Positions 48,251-56,960 of a stretch of 64,000 nt of DNA are shown in pieces. The position numbers and the translations under genes were made by a program. Numbering within the stretch: position 1 is the stretch's first letter; every line of letters starts with the position of its first letter. Origin of the DNA: Streptomyces sp. NBC_01803 (lineage in GTDB: Bacteria > Actinomycetota > Actinomycetes > Streptomycetales > Streptomycetaceae); contig NZ_CP109073.1 of NCBI RefSeq assembly GCF_035917415.1, forward strand, positions 682,001 through 746,000, read 5' to 3'. Below the pieces are notes generated by a model. The model made no database searches. It had not been told where the DNA came from and saw only the letters and a program-made list of their open reading frames with translations.

Positions 48251-49243
48251 ATGAGCTGGCTGATCACCGGCGGCGCCGGGTACATAGGGGCGCACGTCGT
48301 GCGGGCGATGAGGGGCGCGGGCGAGCGGGTGGTGGTGCTGGACGACCTCTCCACCGGCTTCGCCGCGCGGCTGGCCCCGGACGTCCCGCTGGTGACCGCC
48401 TCGGTGCTGGACCGGGGGCTGCTGGACGGGACCCTGGCCGCGCACGGCGTCACCGGGGTGGTGCACCTGGCGGCGAAGAAGCGGGTCGCGGAGTCGGTGG
48501 CCGAGCCGCTGACCTACTACCGGGAGAACGTGCACGGCCTGACCGTGCTGCTGGAGGCGGTGGCCGCCGCCCGGGTGCGGCGCTTCGTGCTGTCCTCCTC
48601 CGCCGCCGTCTACGGGATGCCGGACACCGACACCGTGACCGAGGAGACGCCCTGCCACCCCATGAACCCCTACGGGGAGACCAAGCTGGCCGGTGAGTGG
48701 CTGGTCCGGGCGGCCGGGCGGGCGCACGGCATCGCCACGGTCTGCCTGCGGTACTTCAACGTGGCGGGCGCGGCGGCCCCCGAGCTGGCCGACACCGGGG
48801 CGGCCAACATCATCCCGATGTTCTTCGAGCGGATCTCCGGCGGCGAGGCCCCGGTCATCTTCGGCGACGACTATCCGACCCCCGACGGCACCTGCGTGCG
48901 GGACTACGTGCACGTGGCGGATCTCGCCGAGGCCCATCTCGCGGCGGCCCGGCACCTGGCGGAGCGCCCGGCGCCCGCGCCCGGCGAGGGCGACGACCTC
49001 ACGCTCAACATCGGCACCGGCACCGGGGCGTCGGTCCGGGAGGTGGCCGCGATGGTCGCCGGGATCACCGGCGTGCGGGAGCCGGCCGCCGAGGTCGCCG
49101 GGCGCCGCCCAGGCGATCCGGCCCGGGTGGTCGCCTCGGCTCGGCTGGCCCGGGAGCGGCTGGGCTTCACGGCCCGCCGGGACCTGCGCGAGATGGTTTC
49201 CTCGGCCTGGGAGGGCTGGCGGCTGCGGCACCCCGGAAGGTAG
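48251..49243 (+). CDS. galE: UDP-glucose 4-epimerase
   Basis: 330 residues. Rossmann start WLITGGAGYIGAHVVRAM, catalytic SSSAAVYG and NPYGETKLAGE (YxxxK), RYFNVAGAA, and TPDGTCVRDYVHVADLA. It converts UDP-glucose and UDP-galactose. Divergent from the glycopolymer operon, for which it may supply UDP-galactose. TAGGCT six bases before the ATG and no ribosome site suggest a leaderless transcript. Confidence 0.95.
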   Translation: MSWLITGGAGYIGAHVVRAMRGAGERVVVLDDLSTGFAARLAPDVPLVTASVLDRGLLDGTLAAHGVTGVVHLAAKKRVAESVAEPLTYYRENVHGLTVLLEAVAAARVRRFVLSSSAAVYGMPDTDTVTEETPCHPMNPYGETKLAGEWLVRAAGRAHGIATVCLRYFNVAGAAAPELADTGAANIIPMFFERISGGEAPVIFGDDYPTPDGTCVRDYVHVADLAEAHLAAARHLAERPAPAPGEGDDLTLNIGTGTGASVREVAAMVAGITGVREPAAEVAGRRPGDPARVVASARLARERLGFTARRDLREMVSSAWEGWRLRHPGR

Positions 49244-49408
49244 CCGTCCGGCCAACGCCGCACGTCACACCGGCCGCCACCGCCGGCGCCGCTCCGGACG
49301 CCGAACGCCCAGGTCAGAGCACATGACAACGGTGTTCAGTGCCGCGTTGCCCTATACCCCCCACCCGTAGTTGACTGTGGACTGTCGACGAGAAAGACAG
49401 GGGCCATC

Positions 49409-50407
49409 ATGGGTACCGGACATCACCACCACGGGTCGCCACCAGCCGGTCACGGCACGGCGGGCGCCGCTCACCGGGGACGGCTGCGGACCGCCCTGAT
49501 ACTGGCCTGCGTGCTGCTGGCCGCCGAGATCGCGGGCGCGGCGGCCACCGGCTCCCTCGCGCTGCTGGCGGACGCCGGGCATGTCGCGACGGACGTCGTC
49601 GGGATCGCCATGGCACTGGCCGCGATCCATGTGGCGAACCGGCCCGCCGCCGCCGGTGACCGCCGGACCTTCGGGTATGCCCGGCTGGAGATCCTGGCCG
49701 CGCTGGCGAACTGCCTGCTCCTGCTCGGAGTCGGCGGCTACATCCTGTTCGAGGCGATCGAGCGGCTGCGCGACCCGGCCGAGGTGCCGGGCGGGCAGAC
49801 GGTGCTCTTCGGTCTGTTCGGCCTGATCCTCAACGGGATCTCCCTCGCGCTGCTGATGCGCGGGCAGCGGGAGAGCCTCAACGTGCGCGCGGCGTTCCTG
49901 GAGGTCGCCGCCGACGCGCTCGGCTCGCTCGCGGTGGTGGCGGCGGCCCTGACCATCATGGCGACGGGCTGGCAGGGCGCGGACCCGGCCGCCTCGCTGC
50001 TGATCGCGCTGCTGATCGTGCCCCGGACGGTCCAGCTGGCCCGCGAGGCGCTCGACGTGCTGCTGGAGGCCGCGCCGAAGAACGTGCGGATAGCCGAGGT
50101 CAAGGCACACATCCTCGGTCTGCCCGGGGTGGAGGACCTGCACGACCTGCACGTGTGGACCATCACCTCGGGGATGCCGGTGCTGTCCGCGCACGTGGTG
50201 GTGAGCCGGGAGGAGCTGGACGCGGTGGGGCACGAGCGGATGCTCCACAGCCTCCAGGGGTGCCTCGGGTCGCACTTCGCGGTGGCGCACTGCACCTTCC
50301 AGCTGGAGCCGTCGGGCCACGCGGCGCACGAACCGGGTCTGTGCGACGGCCCTCCGGCCGGTCCGGTGGGGCAGACTGGTCGGAGCACGTCCCGGACGTC
50401 CGGATAA
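49409..50407 (+). CDS. Cation diffusion facilitator (Zn/Co/Cd efflux)
   Basis: 332 residues. A His-rich N-terminus (TGHHHHGS), six membrane segments, metal sites LLADAGHVATDVVGIAMAL and AAFLEVAADALGSLAVV (HxxxD and D/xxxD pairs), and a cytosolic C-terminal domain LPGVEDLHDLHVWTI..GMPVLSAHVVV. It exports divalent metal in exchange for protons. Alone on its strand before idi; a metal-responsive operator was looked for but not found. Confidence 0.94.
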   Translation: MGTGHHHHGSPPAGHGTAGAAHRGRLRTALILACVLLAAEIAGAAATGSLALLADAGHVATDVVGIAMALAAIHVANRPAAAGDRRTFGYARLEILAALANCLLLLGVGGYILFEAIERLRDPAEVPGGQTVLFGLFGLILNGISLALLMRGQRESLNVRAAFLEVAADALGSLAVVAAALTIMATGWQGADPAASLLIALLIVPRTVQLAREALDVLLEAAPKNVRIAEVKAHILGLPGVEDLHDLHVWTITSGMPVLSAHVVVSREELDAVGHERMLHSLQGCLGSHFAVAHCTFQLEPSGHAAHEPGLCDGPPAGPVGQTGRSTSRTSG

Positions 50408-50452
50408 CGGCCGTACGCACCCGGGAAGGACCAGGAGGAGGCCAGGGAAAGG

Positions 50453-51028
50453 GTGGACATGCCCCACAGTGCGGCCGTCGCGGCGGACCCGATCATGCTG
50501 GAGCTGGTGGACGAGGGCGGCCGGACGATCGGCACCGCCGAGAAGCTGTCCGCGCACCGCGCCCCGGGGAGACTGCACCGGGCCTTCTCCGTCTTCCTCT
50601 TCGACGCGAGCGGACGGCTGCTGCTCCAGCGGCGCGCCGTCGACAAGTACCACTCCCCCGGCGTCTGGTCGAACACCTGCTGCGGCCACCCGTATCCCGG
50701 TGAGCCGCCGTTCCTGGCCGCCGCCCGGCGCACGGCCGAGGAGCTGGGGGTCGCGCCCGCGCTGCTGCGGGAGGCCGGCACCGTCCGCTACAGCCACCCG
50801 GATCCCGCCTCGGGGTTGATCGAGCAGGAGTACAACCATCTCTTCACCGGGCTGGTGAACGCACCGCCGCGGCCGGACCCGGTGGAGGTCGCCGAGGTCG
50901 CCTTCGTCTCCCCCGCGGAGCTGGCCGACCTGCGGGACCGGGGCACGTTCTCCGCGTGGTTCCCGACCGTGCTGGAGGCGGCGCGGCCGGCGATCAGGGA
51001 GACGACGGGGGCCGCGGCCGGCTGGTGA
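50453..51028 (+). CDS. idi: Isopentenyl-diphosphate delta-isomerase, type I
   Basis: 191 residues from GTG 50453; ATG 50459 is possible. Nudix-like fold with GRLHRAFSVFLFDASGRLLLQRRA, catalytic Cys in WSNTCCGHPYPGE, and catalytic Glu region GLIEQEYNHLFTG. It balances IPP and DMAPP, feeding farnesyl diphosphate synthesis and thus the squalene operon 10 kb away. Confidence 0.95.
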   Translation: MDMPHSAAVAADPIMLELVDEGGRTIGTAEKLSAHRAPGRLHRAFSVFLFDASGRLLLQRRAVDKYHSPGVWSNTCCGHPYPGEPPFLAAARRTAEELGVAPALLREAGTVRYSHPDPASGLIEQEYNHLFTGLVNAPPRPDPVEVAEVAFVSPAELADLRDRGTFSAWFPTVLEAARPAIRETTGAAAGW

Positions 51029-51065
51029 GCCCCCGCGGCCGGGTGGAGCCCGTCGTTCCCCGTTC

Positions 51066-51539
51066 TCAGACCCGGTCGAAGGGGAGCGTCGCCCAGACCA
51101 CCTTGCCGCCCGACGCGGTGCGTTCGACTCCGCAGTCGCCGCCCGTCTCCAGGGCGATCGCCCTCACCAGCAGCAGCCCGCGCCCGCCCAGCTGTTCGCG
51201 CTCGGGGACCGGCTCCAGCGCCTTGGGCCGGTAGGGGTGTCCGTCCTCGACCGCCAGCCGCAGGGAACGGAGGCCCAGGACGACGTCGACGCCGATCTCG
51301 GGGGTGAGCAGGGCGGCGTGCCGGACGGCGTTGGTGACCAGCTCGGAGACGATCAGCAGGGCGCCGTGGAGCAAGTCGCCGGACAGCGGGGCCCGGTGTC
51401 TGACGACGAGATCACGCACCGCGTGCCGGATGCGGGGAACGGCGGCGTCCGTCGGCCCCGCGGTGAGTCGCCAGGCCGCCGGACGAATCGGCCCGCCGTC
51501 GACATCGGTTTGCATCAAGGCACTTGCTCGCGCGTCCAT
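51066..51539 (-). CDS. ATP-binding protein, HATPase_c_2 (anti-sigma-like)
   Basis: 157 residues from ATG 51539; a GTG 13 codons upstream is in frame. GHKL boxes: LIVSELVTNAVRHAAL and GGRGLLLVRAIALETG, then the C-terminal strand GKVVWATLPF. Likely a serine kinase or anti-sigma-type switch protein; partner not evident. Monocistronic and convergent with idi. Confidence 0.88.
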   Translation of the reverse strand: MDARASALMQTDVDGGPIRPAAWRLTAGPTDAAVPRIRHAVRDLVVRHRAPLSGDLLHGALLIVSELVTNAVRHAALLTPEIGVDVVLGLRSLRLAVEDGHPYRPKALEPVPEREQLGGRGLLLVRAIALETGGDCGVERTASGGKVVWATLPFDRV

Positions 51540-51908
51540 GGTTCGACACCACTCTTCCTCGCTCGCTCGGTCTTGCACTCATCCGAGTGTTGGCATGTGC
51601 CACCGCGACACGACCTAGAGAGCACAACTCAGCACATATAAGGCGTACCCCGATCGCCTAGCTTCATAGCAGGTAGCTTTTCGACCGATCCCCGACCGGC
51701 CCCCCGGCCCGCCCCACCCACGCGGCCCCCCGGCCGGCGGCGACACCGTCACCCGACCGGGCGAGGCGCACCGTTGCGAACGCGCGGCGGACTGCCGCCC
51801 TGGCGTAAGCGCCGGATCGCACCGCGCCTCTGTGGCGCGAATATACGCAAGTTGAGAAATCGGACCGCTGCGGGGCTCCACCTCGGCCTTTCCCAACGGC
51901 TCGGCGCC

Positions 51909-51933
51909 ATACATGGTTACTATCACCATGTAT
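51909..51933. promoter_or_regulatory. Long perfect inverted repeat upstream of an ABC exporter
   Basis: ATACATGGT and ACCATGTAT, perfect 9-bp arms 7 bases apart (TACTATC), in an AT-rich island 129 bases before the ABC transporter start. The size and symmetry fit a dimeric repressor site. The surrounding 480 bases hold no gene that I can support. Confidence 0.55.
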
Positions 51934-52061
51934 ATGAATTACCCCGAACCAGAAGGAAAAGGGACGAGCCCGCTTGCTCTCGACATTTCGGAGAGTGTTC
52001 GAGTGGCTTCAGGGGCAAGGTCATCCCGACCGAATCCCCTGGACGTTGGAGTGCTCCTGCC

Positions 52062-53828
52062 ATGGCTCTTCCGCAAGGTCCCCTGGAGCATCGCTACCAG
52101 GGGGAACACCCGGTGCGGACCCTCGCCTACCTCTTCAGGGACGACCGGTGGAGACTCCTGGTCTCCGTCTTGGCGTTCATCGTCAAGCACAGCCCCGTCT
52201 GGCTGCTCCCCCTGGTCACCGCGAACATCATCGACATCGTCGTCGAGCAGCGCCCCATCTCGGAGCTCGGCGCCAACACCCTCATGCTGCTGGTCGTCCT
52301 GATGCTGAACTACCCCACCCACCTGCTCTACGTGCGCTGCATGCACGGCAGCGTCCGCCGCGTCGGCACCGCGCTCCGCTCGGCGCTGTGCCGCCGGATG
52401 CAGGAGCTGTCGATCGGCTACCACGCCCGGATCAGCGCGAGCGCCCTGCAGACCAAGGTGATCCGCGACGTGGAGAACATCGAGGTGTCCGCCCAGCAGA
52501 GTGCGGACACCGGGCTGGCCGCCGTCATCACGCTCCTCGGGGGGCTCGCCGTCATCGCGGTGCGGGTCCCGGCGGCGCTGCCGGCCTTCGTGCTGGTGGT
52601 GCCCGCCGCCTCGTTCCTGGTGCGCCGACTGCGCGGCCGACTGCGCAGGCACAACGAGCACTTCCGACGCCAGGTGGAGCAACTGTCCACCCGCGTCGGT
52701 GAGATGACGACACTGATCCCGGTCACCCGGGCCCACGGCCTGGAGCGCACCGCCCTGGGCCGGATCGACGGATCGCTGCGCCAGGTGCTCACCGCGGGCA
52801 TACGACTGGACCTGCTCAACGGGCACTTCGGCGCGCTGGCCTGGATCCTGCTCAACGCCATCGGCATCGGCTTCCTGGCCGGCGCGGCCCTCGTCTCCTA
52901 CTACGCGTGGCTGCCGATCACCCCGGGCGACGTGGTGATGCTCAGCACCTTCTTCACCACCCTGACCGGCTCCATGACCATGCTGATGGGCCTGACCCCG
53001 ATCATCAGCAAGGGGCTCGAATCGGTCCGCTCCGCGGGTGAGGTCCTGCAGGCCCCCGACCTGGAGGTCAACGCCGGCAAGGCCGAGGTCCGCACTGTGC
53101 AGGGCCGGGTCGACTTCGAGTCGGTGACCTTCCGGTACGACGGCGAGGGCGCCGCCGCCGTCACCGACTTCCGCCTCTCCGTGCCGCCCGGCGAGACCGT
53201 CGCCCTGGTGGGCGCCTCGGGTGCCGGCAAGTCCACCATCCTCAACCTGCTCATCGGCTTCATCCGCCCGGCCTCCGGCCGCATCCTGCTGGACGGCGTC
53301 GACATGAGCACCCTCGACCTGCGCAGCTACCGCCGGTTCCTGTCCGTGGTGCCGCAGGAGTCGGTGCTCTTCGAGGGGTCCATCCGGGAGAACGTGGGCT
53401 ACGGGATGAGCGACATCGACATCCAGGCCGTGCGGGAAGCCCTGCGGGACGCCAACGCCCTGGAGTTCGTCGACCGGCTCCCCAACGGCCTGGACACCGT
53501 GGTCGGCGAGCGCGGCGCGCGGCTCTCCGGCGGCCAGCGGCAGCGCATCGCGATCGCCCGCGCGCTGATCCGCGACCCGCGCATCCTGGTGCTCGACGAG
53601 GCGACCTCGGCGCTGGACACCCGCTCCGAGGCGCTGGTCCAGGAGGCGATGGACCGCCTGATGCGCGGGCGCACCGTCTTCGTGGTCGCCCACCGGCTCT
53701 CCACGGTGCGCGGCGCCGACCGCATCGTGGTGCTGGACCACGGCCGGATCTCCGAGATCGGCAGCCACGAGGAGCTGGTCGAGCGCGGCGGGGCGTATGC
53801 CCGTCTCCAGTCGACCCAGATGACCTGA
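52062..53828 (+). CDS. ABC transporter, fused membrane and ATPase domains (exporter)
   Basis: 588 residues from ATG 52062 (GGAG ten bases upstream). Six membrane segments in residues 25-320, ATPase from about 350: Walker A GASGAGKSTILNL, Q-loop VVPQESVLF, signature RLSGGQRQRIAIARA, Walker B ILVLDEATSALD, H-loop FVVAHRLSTV. A homodimeric multidrug/lipid/peptide exporter type; substrate unknown. Stand-alone gene with its own inverted repeat upstream. Confidence 0.94.
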   Translation: MALPQGPLEHRYQGEHPVRTLAYLFRDDRWRLLVSVLAFIVKHSPVWLLPLVTANIIDIVVEQRPISELGANTLMLLVVLMLNYPTHLLYVRCMHGSVRRVGTALRSALCRRMQELSIGYHARISASALQTKVIRDVENIEVSAQQSADTGLAAVITLLGGLAVIAVRVPAALPAFVLVVPAASFLVRRLRGRLRRHNEHFRRQVEQLSTRVGEMTTLIPVTRAHGLERTALGRIDGSLRQVLTAGIRLDLLNGHFGALAWILLNAIGIGFLAGAALVSYYAWLPITPGDVVMLSTFFTTLTGSMTMLMGLTPIISKGLESVRSAGEVLQAPDLEVNAGKAEVRTVQGRVDFESVTFRYDGEGAAAVTDFRLSVPPGETVALVGASGAGKSTILNLLIGFIRPASGRILLDGVDMSTLDLRSYRRFLSVVPQESVLFEGSIRENVGYGMSDIDIQAVREALRDANALEFVDRLPNGLDTVVGERGARLSGGQRQRIAIARALIRDPRILVLDEATSALDTRSEALVQEAMDRLMRGRTVFVVAHRLSTVRGADRIVVLDHGRISEIGSHEELVERGGAYARLQSTQMT

Positions 53829-53865
53829 GCGGCGCCGCGGGAGCCCCGCGCTCCGGCGGCGCCGC
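53829..53865. terminator. Bidirectional terminator between ABC exporter and ABC-F genes
   Basis: A 16-bp stem with one mismatch (GCGGCGCCGCGGGAGC with GCTCCGGCGGCGCCGC) and a 5-base loop CCCGC, starting one base after the exporter stop and before the convergent ABC-F stop. No T-tract. Confidence 0.75.
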
Positions 53866-53890
53866 GGCGGCCCCGCGCCGCGACCGGGCG

Positions 53891-55501
53891 TCACAGCGGC
53901 TCGGACTCGGTCAGCTCGCCGTCCAGCAGCAGCCACCGGGTGATGCCGAGCCCGCGCAGGAACGGCACATCGTGGCTGGCGACCACGAGCGCGCCCCGGT
54001 AGGCGGCCAGCGCCGAGGTGAGCCGGCGGACGCCGGCCAGATCCAGGTTGTTCGTCGGCTCGTCCAGCAGCAGGAGCTGGGGGGCCGGCTCGGCCAGCAT
54101 CAGCGCGGCCAGCGACGCGCGGAACCGCTCGCCGCCGGAAAGCGTGGCCACCGGCTGGTCCGGGCGCTCCTTGCGGAACAGGAAGCGCGCGAGCTGGGCC
54201 CGGATCGCCTGCTGGGAGGAGCCGGGCGCCATCCGCCGCACGTTGTCCAGGACGCTCAGCGATTCGTCGAGGATGTCCAGACGCTGCGGCAGGTAGCGCA
54301 ACGGCACATGGGCGAGCACCTCCCCACTGACCGGTGCCAGCTCCCCGGCGACCGTGCTGAGCAGCGTGGACTTGCCCGCGCCGTTGCGGCCGACCAGGGC
54401 GATCCGCTCGGGCCCGAGGACCTCCAGCGTCGCCCCGGCCCCGTAACGGACCCGCGCCGAGCGGAGGCTGAGCACCCGGCGGCGCGGCGGCACCTCGGTG
54501 TACGGCAGGTCGACGCGGATCTCGTCGTCCTCCCGGACCGCGCGCTCGGCCTCCGCCAGTCGCTCCCTGGCCCGCCCGAGGCGCTCCTCGTGCAGCTGAC
54601 GGTGCTTGCCCGCGGACTCCTGCGCCATGCTCCGGCGCGAGTTGGCCACGATGCGCGGCACGCGTTTGGTGTCGTACGCCTTCCTGGCGACGCGCCGGCG
54701 GTCGGCGAGCTTGCCGTGCGCCTCGACCAGCTCGCGCTTCTGCCGCCGCACATCGGCCTCGGCGACCCGGACCATCCGTTCGGCGGCATCCTGCTCGACG
54801 GCGAGCGCCTCCTCGTAGGCCGAGAGCGTGCCGCCGAACCAGCGCACCTCGCCCGCCCGCAGATCCGCGATGTGGTCGACCCGCTCCAGCAGCTCCCGGT
54901 CGTGGCTGACCACGACCAGCACCCCCTGCCAGGCGGAGACGGCCGCGTACAGCCGCTGCCGGGCGCGCAGATCGAGGTTGTTGGTCGGCTCGTCGAGCAG
55001 CAGCACCCCGGGCCGGCGCAGCAGCAGCGCGGCCAGCCGCAGCAGCACGGTCTCGCCGCCGGAGACCTCGCCGACGGTGCGGTCCAGGCCGACGCCGTCG
55101 AGACCGAGCTGGTCGAGGGTGGCGCGGGTGCGCTCCTCGATGTCCCAGTCCTCGCCGACCACCGCGAAGTGCGCCTCGTCGGGGTCGCCGGCCTCGATGG
55201 CGTGCAGGGCGGCGCGGATCCGGTCGACGCCCAGCACCTGGTCGACGCGGCGGGTGGTGTCGAGGGCCAGGTTCTGCGGCAGGTAGCCGATGTCCCCGGC
55301 GACGCGCACCGTGCCGGAGGCGGGAGTCAGCTCGCCCGCGATCAGCTTCAGCAGGGCGGACTTGCCCGTGCCGTTGAGGCCGATCAGCCCGGTGCGTCCG
55401 GGGCCGACGGCGAGGTCGAGGCCGTCGAAGAGGGGCGTGCCGTCCGGCCAGGAGAAGGTCAGACGGTCACAGGTGACGGACGGGGTGGAAGAAGCGGCCA
55501 T
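53891..55501 (-). CDS. ABC-F family ATPase
   Basis: 536 residues from ATG 55501 (GGAGG five bases upstream). Two ATPase domains and no membrane segments: GLNGTGKSALLKL, EVSGGETVLL, LLLDEPTNNLD; then GRNGAGKSTLLS, TLSGGERFRASL, LLLDEPTNNLD. A charged helical linker of about 80 residues joins them, as in ribosome-binding ABC-F proteins that protect from antibiotics or relieve stalling. Which drug, if any, cannot be told. Confidence 0.93.
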   Translation of the reverse strand: MAASSTPSVTCDRLTFSWPDGTPLFDGLDLAVGPGRTGLIGLNGTGKSALLKLIAGELTPASGTVRVAGDIGYLPQNLALDTTRRVDQVLGVDRIRAALHAIEAGDPDEAHFAVVGEDWDIEERTRATLDQLGLDGVGLDRTVGEVSGGETVLLRLAALLLRRPGVLLLDEPTNNLDLRARQRLYAAVSAWQGVLVVVSHDRELLERVDHIADLRAGEVRWFGGTLSAYEEALAVEQDAAERMVRVAEADVRRQKRELVEAHGKLADRRRVARKAYDTKRVPRIVANSRRSMAQESAGKHRQLHEERLGRARERLAEAERAVREDDEIRVDLPYTEVPPRRRVLSLRSARVRYGAGATLEVLGPERIALVGRNGAGKSTLLSTVAGELAPVSGEVLAHVPLRYLPQRLDILDESLSVLDNVRRMAPGSSQQAIRAQLARFLFRKERPDQPVATLSGGERFRASLAALMLAEPAPQLLLLDEPTNNLDLAGVRRLTSALAAYRGALVVASHDVPFLRGLGITRWLLLDGELTESEPL

Positions 55502-55777
55502 GCGGGCCTCCGGTCTGCGCGTGACGGATGACGACGACACGTGCGGACACCGGGCCGGGCCGGGAAGGCAGCCGTTCACCTCCGAGGTCGTCCGTGTGCC
55601 GCGGCCGGATGCGGAGTCGGAAACGACTCGAACGCACCACCGGCGGGCTCACGGTGTCCGCGACCTCAGATGAACAACGGCCTCTCCCAACGGACGGCTA
55701 CAGGACCGGAAGCAACGGTAGGGCGGTGCTCCCGCCGGGGCAACCGGGATTCTCCTCCTCCCGGGCCCCGGCGGGGG

Positions 55778-56761
55778 CTAGCCGGCGGCGTTCCGCGTGG
55801 TGCGGGCGGCGACGCGGGCGCGGCGGGCCGCGAGACGCTCCTCGAAGACGCGGGCCTCGCTGTCGAGCCCCTCCATGAACATCCCCAGCTCCTCCTGGGC
55901 CTTGAGGCCCTCGGGACCGAGGCCGCCGAGCTCCAGGGTGCGCAGGAACCGCAGCACCGGCTGGAGCACGTCCTCGTAGTGGATGCGCAGGTTGTAGATG
56001 CCGCCGATCGCCATGCGGGCGGCGGCCCGCTCGAAGCCCGGCATCCCGTGGCCCGGCATGCGGAAGCCGATCACGACGTCGCGGACGGCCTTCATCGTCT
56101 GGTCGGGAGCCAGCTCGAAGGCGGCCCGCAGCAGGTTCCGGTAGAAGACCATATGCAGGTTCTCGTCGGTGGCGATGCGCGCGAGCATGCGGTCGCACAC
56201 CGGGTCGCCCGACTCACGGCCGGTGTTCCGGTGCGATATACGGGTGGCCAGCTCCTGGAAGGCGACATAGGCCACAGAGTGCAGCATGGAGTGGGAGTTG
56301 TCCGACTCGAAGCCCTCCGACATGTGCGCCATGCGGAAGTTCTCCAGCTGGACCGGGTCGACGGCGCGGGTGGTCAGCAGGTAGTCCCGCATGACGATGC
56401 CGTGCCGGCCCTCCTCGGCGGTCCAGCGGTGCACCCAGGTGCCCCAGGCGCCCTCGCGGCCGAAGATGGTGGCGATCTCGTGGTGGTAGCTCGGAAGGTT
56501 GTCCTCCGTCAGCAGGTTGACGACCAGGGCGGTCCTGCCGATGTCGCTGACCTTGGACTGCTCGGGGGACCACGCCTCGCCACCCATCGGGCCGTCGAAG
56601 TTCCGTCCGTCGCTCCACGGCACGTACTCGTGCGGCATCCAGTCCTTCACGGTCGCCAAGTGCCGGTTGAGCTCGCGCTCGACGACCTCTTCCAGGGCGT
56701 AGATCAGGCGCGCGTCGGTCCACTCCTCCTGTTTGGCGACGGGGATGGGGCTGAGGGTCAC
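55778..56761 (-). CDS. Acyl-ACP desaturase (ferritin-like di-iron)
   Basis: 327 residues. Di-iron ligands in YALEEVVERELNRHL, WTAEEGRHGIVMRDYLL, FQELATRISH and ATDENLHMVFYRN (E..ExxH pairs). It inserts a double bond into acyl chains on ACP, adjusting membrane fluidity. A double palindrome lies 30 bases upstream, so it is probably controlled by a TetR- or FadR-like regulator encoded elsewhere. Confidence 0.93.
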   Translation of the reverse strand: MTLSPIPVAKQEEWTDARLIYALEEVVERELNRHLATVKDWMPHEYVPWSDGRNFDGPMGGEAWSPEQSKVSDIGRTALVVNLLTEDNLPSYHHEIATIFGREGAWGTWVHRWTAEEGRHGIVMRDYLLTTRAVDPVQLENFRMAHMSEGFESDNSHSMLHSVAYVAFQELATRISHRNTGRESGDPVCDRMLARIATDENLHMVFYRNLLRAAFELAPDQTMKAVRDVVIGFRMPGHGMPGFERAAARMAIGGIYNLRIHYEDVLQPVLRFLRTLELGGLGPEGLKAQEELGMFMEGLDSEARVFEERLAARRARVAARTTRNAAG

Positions 56762-56790
56762 GAGTTCTCCTGGCGTCGGCGGACGGTTCT

Positions 56791-56821
56791 ACCTACGAGA
56801 CCGTAGGTTACGGCACCGTAA
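56791..56821. promoter_or_regulatory. Tandem palindromic operator before the desaturase gene
   Basis: Two side-by-side palindromes: ACCTACG-AGAC-CGTAGGT and TTACGG-CA-CCGTAA. Both contain TACG-N4-CGTA, with starts 15 bases apart. The site lies 30-60 bases upstream of the desaturase start. Exact symmetry in both and equal cores make chance unlikely. Confidence 0.7.
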
Positions 56822-56960
56822 GTTGTTACTCGCCGGTCTGGCAAGGATCACCGGCCGAAATCACGCGCGTCGGCGACCGGAACCGGGCCGGCTCCGGTCG
56901 CCGACGCGGGCCGAACACGGCGCCAAACGGGGTAATGACAGGGGGTTTCGCGGTGGAATG

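Noticed and set aside
49323..49370. 15-codon open frame before the CDF gene as a leader peptide
   Set aside because: Weak ribosome site and no attenuator stems seen.
49350..49372. C-rich run ATACCCCCCACCCGTA before the CDF gene as a copper/metal-sensor site
   Set aside because: Only one half resembles a CsoR-type site; there is no matching GGGGTAT half, so no operator is claimed.
55467..55652. Leader peptide or attenuator before the ABC-F gene
   Set aside because: A short frame overlaps the gene start but lacks a ribosome site, and I could not define alternative stems.
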